Assembly (NCBI GenBank): GCA_002307215.1
Contig: DBTU01000028.1
Span: forward strand, 1 to 64,000
Reading direction: 5' to 3'
DNA: 64,000 nt
Origin: Lachnoclostridium sp. UBA1308
GTDB taxonomy: Bacteria; Bacillota; Clostridia; Lachnospirales; Lachnospiraceae
A program made the position numbers and the translations under genes. The stretch's first letter is position 1. Every line of letters starts with the position of its first letter. Below, one piece after another: positions 1-7,773 of the stretch. The notes under the pieces were generated by a model. It was not told the origin of the DNA. It was given only the letters and a program-made list of their open reading frames with translations, and made no database searches.

Positions 1-92
1 CCGCTATCAGTCATAATAATTTCTTTCAGCACCTTTCTCATGAGGGCTGAATCATCTACAATAAGTACTTTAATCTTATCAGTCAATAGCAT
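1..92 (-). CDS. cheB: Protein-glutamate methylesterase CheB, N-terminal fragment (runs off window)
   Basis: Only the first ~30 codons are present, read leftward off the window edge. They encode the start of a response-regulator receiver domain: a hydrophobic beta strand (KVLIVDDSALMRKVL) with the paired acidic residues DD, followed by the S-A-L-M-R run typical of CheB rather than of CheY. CheB demethylates and deamidates chemoreceptors during adaptation. The ATG at 92 or the TTG at 86 could be the start; the AGGTGA just upstream favours the TTG. It lies downstream of the CheW scaffold and receptor genes on the same strand, so it is probably the next gene of a chemotaxis operon. CheB is preferred over CheY on the motif and the context, but the effector domain cannot be seen. 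Confidence 0.7.
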   Translation of the reverse strand, partial: MLLTDKIKVLIVDDSALMRKVLKEIIMTDS

Positions 93-179
93 CACCTATT
101 ATAATTATTTGACAAATGGAGCATACCCCGGAGCATGAATTTACTGATACTCCAGGGCGACTCCCTTAAAATCCGGACT

Positions 180-1646
180 TTAACTGAAACTCATTACCTT
201 ACTAATGTCTAAAATTAAAATCATTCTTTTTCCACCGTCGAGTTTTCCGACACCTTCTACATAATCACTGTCAATTCCACTGCTCAATATGTCCGGTGGT
301 GCCTCAATCAGCGATTTTTCGAACTTGATAACTTCCGAAACCGAATCTACCACAATTCCGGTTCTTTTACCATTGAAATCAACTATGATAATCCTTGTAG
401 CATCGGTTACCTGTTTTTCCGAAAGCTTGAATAGTCTTCTTAAATCCAAGGCTGGAATCACATTCCCTCTAAGATTTACAATTCCTTTAATATAGTAAGG
501 CGCCCTGGGCATTTTCGTAATCTCAGTCATCCGGTTGATTTCCTGTACATTGGCAATCTTAACACCGTACTCTTCCATATCAATCTTAAAGGTCACCAAT
601 CGCTCTTCATCCAGCATTTTACTGGCTATACTTTTTTGGTCTGCGCTCTGTTCACGAGTCCCACTACCGCTGATTTCAACGATTTCTTCTACTGAAATTA
701 ACTTAGAGGGTTCAAGGATCAAAATCATTCGTTTCCCATTATTCAACTTAGCAACACCTTTTAACTGTTCGCCGCTTTGAGTAGAGAACTTAGGGGGTGG
801 CTGGATAATACTTGCCTGCACTCTCAATACCTCTGAAATTTTATCCACCATGATACCTGCCGTTACATTCCCCATATCCACCACAAGAATTCTGGTATGA
901 TCATTAACCTCTAGATGTGACATTCCAAAATAAGTTCTTAAGTTAATAATCGGAAGCAAATCATTCCGTAAAGAAATAACTCCTTCTATATAATTCCCGC
1001 AATTAGGGACCTTAACAATCTGTGGAACCCGAATAATTTCTTTGACCTTCATGATCCCGATAGCATATTCCTCCTGATCAAGGAGGAAGGAAACCAGTTG
1101 CTCTTCTTCCACGGCTTCAATATTCGTGCCAGTTAAAGTACTGTTTTTATGGGAGTCTTCCTGTTCATTACTCTGGCTTTTATCCGCATTATGTATACTT
1201 AGTGCACTTACAACATCCAATAGCATTATAAGTCTATTTCCATTATCCAATTTCACAATACCATTCAAATAATTAGTATCTAAATTTTTAACAATCTGAG
1301 GAGGTGCTTCTATGTCAGCCGTATTGACTCGAAGTACCTCAGATACTTTGTCCACAACAATGCCGGTTGCTTTACCATCAACATCAATAACAAGAATTCT
1401 ACTGTTTTCATCTTTTATCTTTCTTTCCAGATTAAACCTTTTTCTTCCGTCAATGATTGGCAGGACGTTACCTCTTAAATTGCAAGCACCTTCTACATAA
1501 CTGGGCGCATTCGGAACCTTTGTAATATCCGGTACCCTGATGATTTCCTTTACATCCATGATATCTGTCCCAAATTCATCGTCTCCAAGAAGGAAAGTTA
1601 CCAGCTGACGCTCTTTAAAACTGTCATTGCTTAGTCCCGTAGCCAT
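180..1646 (-). CDS. Triple-CheW-domain chemotaxis coupling protein
   Basis: Three consecutive CheW domains (roughly residues 15-155, 185-330 and 345-488) each open with the same signature, e.g. QLVTFLLGDDEFG, followed by KEIIRVP and a VEG..NLRG strand. CheW couples chemoreceptors to the kinase CheA; a protein with three domains can act as a multivalent array scaffold. No CheA kinase or receiver domain is fused to it. The start is placed at the ATG at 1646 because GGAG lies 9 bases upstream; an ATG at 1661 is possible but has its Shine-Dalgarno-like bases inside the first codons. It follows the receptor gene by 18 bases and precedes cheB, which indicates one operon. Single-domain CheW is about 150 residues, so this is a true triplication and not an extended CheW. 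Confidence 0.93.
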   Translation of the reverse strand: MATGLSNDSFKERQLVTFLLGDDEFGTDIMDVKEIIRVPDITKVPNAPSYVEGACNLRGNVLPIIDGRKRFNLERKIKDENSRILVIDVDGKATGIVVDKVSEVLRVNTADIEAPPQIVKNLDTNYLNGIVKLDNGNRLIMLLDVVSALSIHNADKSQSNEQEDSHKNSTLTGTNIEAVEEEQLVSFLLDQEEYAIGIMKVKEIIRVPQIVKVPNCGNYIEGVISLRNDLLPIINLRTYFGMSHLEVNDHTRILVVDMGNVTAGIMVDKISEVLRVQASIIQPPPKFSTQSGEQLKGVAKLNNGKRMILILEPSKLISVEEIVEISGSGTREQSADQKSIASKMLDEERLVTFKIDMEEYGVKIANVQEINRMTEITKMPRAPYYIKGIVNLRGNVIPALDLRRLFKLSEKQVTDATRIIIVDFNGKRTGIVVDSVSEVIKFEKSLIEAPPDILSSGIDSDYVEGVGKLDGGKRMILILDISKVMSFS

Positions 1647-1664
1647 AACGTTCATCTCCATTTC

Positions 1665-4088
1665 TTACATATTCTGAAGTTCATCAGCCAAGCCTGATAT
1701 TTCTTCAATGGCTTCGGCAAGTTCTTGCATGCCTTTTGACTGCTGTGTAGCTGCTATTGATGCCTGTTGTGCTCCGCTGCTGGCTTCCTGCGCTGCTGTA
1801 GCAATTTGATCATTGCCTCTACGCGCCTGTTCCAGTGCTATTAAGGATTCTTCTGCACCTTTTTGAATTTCGACGGTACCGGAAAGTATTTTTATCATAT
1901 TTTCTTCAATAATATTTAAGTTGTGAGTTGTCTTCTTTGCCTTTTCCACCTCGGCAAAAGAAGTTTTACTGGATAATTCCGTATCTGTTGAAACTCTTTG
2001 GATTTGATTCTGAATACCACGAACAAGATCTTTAATCTTGTCGGTGTTTTCTGCTGATTCATTAGCGAGAGCTCTTATATCGCCTGCTACAACTGAAAAG
2101 CCTCTTCCGAATTCCCCTGCTCTAGCAGCTTCAATAGAACCATTTACCGCCAACATATTTGTCTGTATTGTAACATTTACAATAGCATCGACGATTTTAT
2201 CAATTCGTCTGGTGGTTTCCTCAAGACTCTTAATATTTTTTGCAGCTACTTGTGAAATTTGTGCTGAGGAAGAAATACCTTCAATCATGCTATCAATAGC
2301 TATTTTATTTGTTTCTAAAAGTTTCTGAAGTTCCTCGGTTTTACTAGCTGAAAATCCGGCTCTTTCACTCATTTGTTTAGCCGCCACCGCCAGTTTTTCA
2401 GCAAGGGCAGAGGCTCTGTCTGTAAGTTCCGCCTGGGCTTGTGCCCCGGTTGAAATCTGTTCCACTGCTTTTAGTATTTCCCCTGCAGTAGAGTTTGCTT
2501 CCTCAACGTTTGCTGATAATTCCTCGGAGGCTGCCGCTACTGACTCGGCGGATTTTTGTGCATCTGTGGACACTTTCAAATCTTCCGCCATCTGAGAAAG
2601 ATCTCCTGCCCCGGCATTTAACTCATTAAATGCTTTATTTTGCATTTGTATTGCCTTTTCTACTTCCTCGGCAGCACTGCTTTGCTGCTCTGCAGCTGCA
2701 GCGATTTGTTCAGCAAATGCTAAGAATTCGCCTGCTCCCTTATTAGAATCTACTGCATTCTGAGAAACTTCAGCAATACCTTTTTGTACCAAATCGATTT
2801 CTTCATTTATTTTTACGAGATCCGTGGTAATTTGCTTGGCTTTCTCAACTTCATCATTTGCAGCCTTGCCTGCGTTCTCGATATCATCTACAACAACTTT
2901 TACATTACTCTGAATTTCATTAACAAGCTCTCTAATATTTCTAGCTGACTTTTCGGAGGTTTCTGCTAGATTTCTTACTTCATCAGCCACCACCGCAAAC
3001 CCATTTCCGTGCTCTCCTGCTCTGGCTGCTTCTATGGATGCGTTGAGTGCCAAAAGGTTAGTTTGTCCCGCAATACCCAGAATAGTGCCTACGATTGAAG
3101 CTATCTGATCCGAATTATCTTCCAGCTCCTTGACCACCTGCATAATTTCATGATTCGTCTTCTCCGAGCTATTCAGACTCTCCTCCTGGGCAATCACAGC
3201 ATGCGTTCCATTTTCAATCACACTTAGAAATGCAGAACTCTTCGTACTGATTTCCATGGTGTTATCGGCCACATGATGTATCGCTACCCCAATCTCATTC
3301 AGTACAACAACATTCTTCTGCATATGATCCGATTGATCTCCTGATATATTTTGCAATGAAGTCACCTGTGAATTAATTACCTTAAAGCTCTTCGAATTAT
3401 CACTGGAAGTAGCTTTCAGAGCCGCCGTGTTATGAAATAAATCTGCCGAGAGTTCCTGTACTCTGCTTAGAATCTTTTTTAATTGTGAAGCCATTACTGT
3501 TGCGTCTTCTTCACGTTTACCGGCCAATGAAAATAGCGTGTTAAAAGCCCTAACAATAAAAGTAGCCACCAAGGCTACCCATAGATAGCAGCAATACCGA
3601 ATTATAACATCCCGAGATACCTTAATAAACGCCTCCAGCTCAACCGGGTAATGATTCCACATAAATACATCAATTCCTATTACAGCAATTAACGCATACC
3701 ATATAATTTTAACATCAAAGAAAAAGATAGCCGCTGCTATTACAAAGTATCCCAACGCATGTGTCTCTGCCGTATTCTCGGTAGTTATTCGCATGAGGAA
3801 AAGCAGTATGGTCAAAGCAATCATCATGACCCATTTCGTCCATACTTTGTCCGGATATTTTATATTAATCCACTTGAGCAACAGACCGTTCAATATAATC
3901 CCTGCCCATAAAACCCCCAGCATAAACCATGTCATACTTTCACTGGCAAGACCTGCCAGCATGGTTGCTGTCGTTGCAAGTCCCATTATTGCTGATACCA
4001 CCGTAATAACTAAAAAGAAATAGTTTTTTGCCACTTTGTCAATAAGCTTTCTCGTATCCGATTTGATTTCCAAGTTCATATCCCCCAT
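1665..4088 (-). CDS. Membrane methyl-accepting chemotaxis protein with two signalling tips
   Basis: This 807-residue receptor starts with a hydrophobic region of about six predicted membrane segments (residues ~20-190) and has no large extracytoplasmic ligand domain. A long coiled coil follows. Two separate MCP signalling hairpins are visible: one near residue 345 (NLLALNASIEAARAGE, then FAVVADEVRNLAE) and another near residue 645 (MLAVNGSIEAARAGE, then FSVVAGDIRALANES). Most receptors have one tip. Glu/Gln/Ala-rich heptads on either side (e.g. AAAAEQQSSAAEEVEKA) are plausible methylation helices. The six-helix sensor suggests detection of membrane-associated or intracellular signals, which is inference. 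It is directly upstream of the triple CheW gene, 18 bases apart. The start is the first ATG; an internal ATG three codons later is also possible. Confidence 0.93.
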   Translation of the reverse strand: MGDMNLEIKSDTRKLIDKVAKNYFFLVITVVSAIMGLATTATMLAGLASESMTWFMLGVLWAGIILNGLLLKWINIKYPDKVWTKWVMMIALTILLFLMRITTENTAETHALGYFVIAAAIFFFDVKIIWYALIAVIGIDVFMWNHYPVELEAFIKVSRDVIIRYCCYLWVALVATFIVRAFNTLFSLAGKREEDATVMASQLKKILSRVQELSADLFHNTAALKATSSDNSKSFKVINSQVTSLQNISGDQSDHMQKNVVVLNEIGVAIHHVADNTMEISTKSSAFLSVIENGTHAVIAQEESLNSSEKTNHEIMQVVKELEDNSDQIASIVGTILGIAGQTNLLALNASIEAARAGEHGNGFAVVADEVRNLAETSEKSARNIRELVNEIQSNVKVVVDDIENAGKAANDEVEKAKQITTDLVKINEEIDLVQKGIAEVSQNAVDSNKGAGEFLAFAEQIAAAAEQQSSAAEEVEKAIQMQNKAFNELNAGAGDLSQMAEDLKVSTDAQKSAESVAAASEELSANVEEANSTAGEILKAVEQISTGAQAQAELTDRASALAEKLAVAAKQMSERAGFSASKTEELQKLLETNKIAIDSMIEGISSSAQISQVAAKNIKSLEETTRRIDKIVDAIVNVTIQTNMLAVNGSIEAARAGEFGRGFSVVAGDIRALANESAENTDKIKDLVRGIQNQIQRVSTDTELSSKTSFAEVEKAKKTTHNLNIIEENMIKILSGTVEIQKGAEESLIALEQARRGNDQIATAAQEASSGAQQASIAATQQSKGMQELAEAIEEISGLADELQNM

Positions 4089-4283
4089 TTTCTATAATTA
4101 TTTTCTCCATTCATCTGTTAATCCCCATATGATAAATTACCAGAAATAAATACATATATTTATGTCACAATTCTACACATTATTTCAAATTATTACAAGT
4201 ATTTTATATAATATATATTGAACTAATTTCAACTAATATGAAGAAATGAAAGAGATATGTTCTAAATAAACAATCCAAAGATA

Positions 4284-4361
4284 GGTAGTTGACAGAAGTG
4301 CTAGTAAATTACATTTAGCTTTCCGAATGGTATTCAATTACCGGCACTTCCGTCAACTACC
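4284..4361. repeat. Long imperfect inverted repeat between two operons
   Basis: The left arm GGTAGTTGACAGAAGTGC (4284-4301) is repeated in inverse on the right (4344-4361) with a single transition, and similarity continues a further ~6 bases inward with two more transitions. The loop is about 30-42 bases. It lies just beyond the stop of the coiled-coil gene at 4391, so in RNA it would form a very long 3' hairpin, although no T-run follows. It could be a terminator, an RNA-stability element or a small mobile-element remnant. The rest of the 4089-4390 gap is AT-rich, and no gene was seen in it. Confidence 0.6.
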
Positions 4362-4390
4362 GTCCCTAGAATGATACCGCTAACCCGTTG

Positions 4391-5578
4391 TTATTCCTCT
4401 GTCTCAATTCTGAATTTACGAAGCAGCTTTTCGGCATCTAAGATACAGTCCGGATAGTTTTTCATTGTTTTATTGATTTCTTTTAGGGCCTCTTCCCTTT
4501 GTTTTCCATTTATATCAATCCGCTCTCTCAGCTTCTGTCTACGGACATTCAGCCGGTGGCGTACCTCCACCATTTCCTTTTCGTCCAGAATTGCATTTGG
4601 CTGATAGATCCAAACCTCTGCATCAGCAATCCCAAATTTTTTCAATTCTTTGAATAAGGCATGATTATTATCGTCGAGCGCATCCGAGTTTCTCTGATAC
4701 CGTTTAGTCTCTTCCTTTACCTTAATGTATTCATACCATAGCATTTGCAGCTGCCCGTGATTATTCACCATGTATTTCTGATACGCATAGTCAATATAAT
4801 TCAGATTATTGACAGATTTTATCTTAACCTTGTTCATCAACATAATCTGGCGACCTTGCTTCATCTGCACAAGACGAACGTCGGCATGATTTTTTCTTGA
4901 CTCCATGAAAATGTAATATGCTGCAGCCATACCCATCACAACTGTCAAAATAAAAGGCCAGGTGTAATTTGCTTCGGAATTACCTGAGAGCATTGCAAAT
5001 AACGTAAACAGGAATACAATTACAATGATGACAGTTATTGCAATCCCCTTTAGGAAGGCCTGCTTACCGATAATCTCCGCCTCCTCATGATCCAGTTTCT
5101 TTCGTTCCTTCTCAAGATGATTCATGTCCTGTTCAATGATCAGTTTATATTCTTCGTTTTCCTTAAGTGTCGCAAGCTCTTTGGGCAGCTGGTCCTCATA
5201 TTGTTCCAACATTTTGTATTGCTTGTCTGTTAGTATACTGCTTTTACTCTGAAGCTTACTCCTTTCTTTCGAAAGGCTGGCAATCTTCCCGGCTGCTTCT
5301 TCGAGTGGGCCCCTTTCCTCCAATGGAATCAGGTCGATTTTTTGCATATCCGTAAGGTAAGAGGTCACTGCTTGATATTCCACTTTTGCTTCTTCAATCT
5401 GGCGACCGTTGTCAAGAATTATTTCACAGTTATCCTTAATATAACTAATTCTCTCTTCCTGCGTGTTCAGTCTGGCAGGATGTTTGCTTTCTTTCTTTTG
5501 TCTAACCTTATGACTATCCTCCGCGCTTACTTGTTCCACATTACTATGCTTTCGCGAAAACAGCTTAAATAATCCCAT
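4391..5578 (-). CDS. Coiled-coil protein with a central pair of membrane helices, unknown function
   Basis: I do not recognise this protein. Its 395 residues comprise a charged N-terminus (after MGLFKLFSRK), a long coiled coil (about residues 45-170), two adjacent membrane helices (about 176-197 and 206-224, joined by a short GNSEANYTW loop), and a second coiled-coil and basic helical region to the C-terminus. Both long arms are probably cytoplasmic. There is no signal peptide or catalytic motif. It is the last gene of a four-gene minus-strand cassette with the TPR, Hsp70-like and giant proteins upstream, 43 bases after the TPR gene. Its likely role is a membrane anchor or scaffold for those partners, which is inference from context. 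The start ATG has a plausible AGGTAGGAGAGA Shine-Dalgarno region. Confidence 0.8.
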   Translation of the reverse strand: MGLFKLFSRKHSNVEQVSAEDSHKVRQKKESKHPARLNTQEERISYIKDNCEIILDNGRQIEEAKVEYQAVTSYLTDMQKIDLIPLEERGPLEEAAGKIASLSKERSKLQSKSSILTDKQYKMLEQYEDQLPKELATLKENEEYKLIIEQDMNHLEKERKKLDHEEAEIIGKQAFLKGIAITVIIVIVFLFTLFAMLSGNSEANYTWPFILTVVMGMAAAYYIFMESRKNHADVRLVQMKQGRQIMLMNKVKIKSVNNLNYIDYAYQKYMVNNHGQLQMLWYEYIKVKEETKRYQRNSDALDDNNHALFKELKKFGIADAEVWIYQPNAILDEKEMVEVRHRLNVRRQKLRERIDINGKQREEALKEINKTMKNYPDCILDAEKLLRKFRIETEE

Positions 5579-5621
5579 TCTCTCCTACCTTTCCGACCTA
5601 TAGACAATTGTGGAGGAAGTA

Positions 5622-6452
5622 TTAACACTGTCTGACACTGTCCTTCCATAAAGCAATCATATCCTCTGTCCTTTTATAAAACTCATCCCTGCTTCCGTGC
5701 TTTTTTATTTCTTTTAACTCATTAATTTCCTTCATAATATCGGATTCTTCCGCATTTTTATCAATCTCACTAAGATAATCCCGAATTTTAGAATCGAGTT
5801 CTGCTCCAATCTGATATTCCTCAGCACTCTTCTCATATTCTTCATGATTACCGCTAAGCTTAAGTGCCAACAGATATTGAATCAGGCTTTCTTCTCTGTG
5901 ATTGCGCTCATATGCCTGATGAAAAAGCTTTGTAGCTTCCTTAAGTCCTGTAATATGTATCCTGGCCACTCCCAGATTATGATACAAATCTCCATACTCT
6001 TCCGGAGTCAGCTCGGCTGCATCCTTTGAATTGATGATACGTTCATATTCAGAGGTTGCTTTTAAATACTGATGTTCTTTCAAATAATTTCCTGCTTTGA
6101 TACAACTTCTTTTTACCATTGGCATTCCTATTACCCCATCCAAGGTCTTTAAAAGAGCTTTAATCTCCTGCTCTGTATAATAATCGGTACTGCACAATAC
6201 TACCGTTACCATCGTCTTAATATCAGCGCCTTGCATTTTTAACAAGCGTAGCTTGTCTGCACGTTCAGGCAGCTTCAGTTCCACTGTGATAAAATCAAAA
6301 AGTGCATCGCAAAACATGTCCTCATCAATCAGATATACCTGATTATAAAGACAATAGCATAATTCTTCCATAGAATAGACCCGCAACCCCACCTGTGTTA
6401 ACAGATAGGGTCTTTTTGTACGCGTTCCGCTGCAAAATATTAATTTACCCAT
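5622..6452 (-). CDS. TPR-containing cassette protein, unknown function
   Basis: The protein has 276 residues. The N-terminal ~110 residues form an unrecognised domain beginning MGKLIFCSGTRTKRPY. The C-terminal half has helix-turn-helix pairs resembling tetratricopeptide repeats (GNYLKEHQYLKATSEYERII; YGDLYHNLGVARI; ATKLFHQAYERN), which usually mediate protein-protein contacts. No signal peptide or membrane segment is seen, so it is presumably cytoplasmic. The start at 6452 is favoured over an ATG at 6467 because GGAGG is spaced five bases upstream. It sits 34 bases downstream of the Hsp70-like gene and 43 bases upstream of the coiled-coil membrane gene, consistent with one transcript. Its role as an adaptor between the two is inferred. 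Confidence 0.8.
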   Translation of the reverse strand: MGKLIFCSGTRTKRPYLLTQVGLRVYSMEELCYCLYNQVYLIDEDMFCDALFDFITVELKLPERADKLRLLKMQGADIKTMVTVVLCSTDYYTEQEIKALLKTLDGVIGMPMVKRSCIKAGNYLKEHQYLKATSEYERIINSKDAAELTPEEYGDLYHNLGVARIHITGLKEATKLFHQAYERNHREESLIQYLLALKLSGNHEEYEKSAEEYQIGAELDSKIRDYLSEIDKNAEESDIMKEINELKEIKKHGSRDEFYKRTEDMIALWKDSVRQC

Positions 6453-6486
6453 CACTGCCTCCATCACAATTGATCAAATTCCTTTT

Positions 6487-7746
6487 TTATAAATCAACTA
6501 TAAATTCCACTAATTGTCCTGTTTCAGTATAAATCTCACCAAATCCAAGATCCGTTACCGTAAATAAGCCTGTAAACTTGTCCTTACAGGTCAGATTAAT
6601 CAGTAATCTGGTCATTCGGTTCGGACGCTTTGGCATTTGGTTGACTGATAGGATTTTTCTGCTTGACTCCCCGGTCATGATATTCTTAAGAATAATTTCA
6701 AGCTCAACTGTATTCTCCGGTATTACCTCAATGCTCTGATCTACCTCATACCAATTTTCTCCGGCATAAGCCAACTTAAGATCCCGGTATGCAGTATCGG
6801 AATATACTCTCACAGATACACTGCTCGTAATCATATCATCATTTAACAGTAGAAAATCCTGAAGCGATAAATCACCGGCTAATTCCTTTGCAGCGTAACA
6901 GGCTCCCTTGGTAAATAGATTCTGCCCGAGAAAAACCCGCCTCCCGATACACAGATTCTTAATAACCTCCGCATCCCAGGTTCCATCAAAACCTCTACCG
7001 GTCAGATAAAGAGTTGTTATGATCTGTTTATATAATGCATTATTTGCTACATTTTCAAATATATAAGCTGCATCTATATCCTTCTGCTTCAACATAGTAA
7101 TATTTAGGGTATCAGTATAATCTGTTTTTAATAGTCCTGCAATGATTGGATTTGCTCTACGATTCATATGAATCTGATAGAAATACAGGCCTTCCTTGCA
7201 AAACTCAAACATTCCGATATCATTCATCCGGAGTGATTTATCCTGATTTAATGCATAGTATAGATATACTCCTGCATGACTCATTACCACAACGCGGTCC
7301 CTCTCAAGTCCAAGTGAGGAAAGGGCCTCATATATTTTATCCACGAATTCCGGTTCGGTATTACGGACCGTAACAACCAGTTTTGTTATTTGCTCCGTGG
7401 GAAAATGATTTTTTATCGCTGTCAATGTTTTCAGAAGATATTTCTCAAGCAGAACAACACCGGAAATCTTCTGCTCCGCTAAATCTACTTCCTCCCATAG
7501 TACCTTGTCCAGCAAATTTTCCACCGGTATTCCATAATCTCCGGCGACGCAAGAAATCGCCTCTTCCCCCACCAGCCACTGCTTTGTCTCTGATTTGAAG
7601 CAAAGCACTGTAGGTATCATGCATTGCTCATCCTGTTCACGAATACCGACGGGAACCGGTTCCATCGTTTTTAGACTGAAACAACTGATCTGTGTATAAT
7701 CTTCACATAAATCATATCCTACAATCAATTTTCTAGGTGAATCCAT
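6487..7746 (-). CDS. Hsp70/actin-like protein with degenerate nucleotide site (DUF5716-like)
   Basis: The architecture follows Hsp70. The N-terminus has a phosphate-1-like strand (IVGYDLCEDYTQISCF); a mid region has a second weak phosphate strand (DIGMFEFCKEGLYF); the segment YLTGRGFDGTW followed by GQNLFTKGACYAAKEL matches the adenosine-binding region; the last ~110 residues are beta-rich like a substrate-binding domain (VTDLGFGEIY). The glycine-rich DLGTT and DLGGGT loops are replaced, so ATP hydrolysis may be lost. It is 419 residues against ~610 for DnaK and lacks the helical lid. From memory the family corresponds to Pfam DUF5716, which I could not check. GGGGAGGGA lies well placed before the ATG. 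It is 27 bases after the giant protein gene. A chaperone-like or filament-like role is inference. Confidence 0.78.
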   Translation of the reverse strand: MDSPRKLIVGYDLCEDYTQISCFSLKTMEPVPVGIREQDEQCMIPTVLCFKSETKQWLVGEEAISCVAGDYGIPVENLLDKVLWEEVDLAEQKISGVVLLEKYLLKTLTAIKNHFPTEQITKLVVTVRNTEPEFVDKIYEALSSLGLERDRVVVMSHAGVYLYYALNQDKSLRMNDIGMFEFCKEGLYFYQIHMNRRANPIIAGLLKTDYTDTLNITMLKQKDIDAAYIFENVANNALYKQIITTLYLTGRGFDGTWDAEVIKNLCIGRRVFLGQNLFTKGACYAAKELAGDLSLQDFLLLNDDMITSSVSVRVYSDTAYRDLKLAYAGENWYEVDQSIEVIPENTVELEIILKNIMTGESSRKILSVNQMPKRPNRMTRLLINLTCKDKFTGLFTVTDLGFGEIYTETGQLVEFIVDL

Positions 7747-7773
7747 TCACTATTCCCTCCCCGGTTGTCCGCC

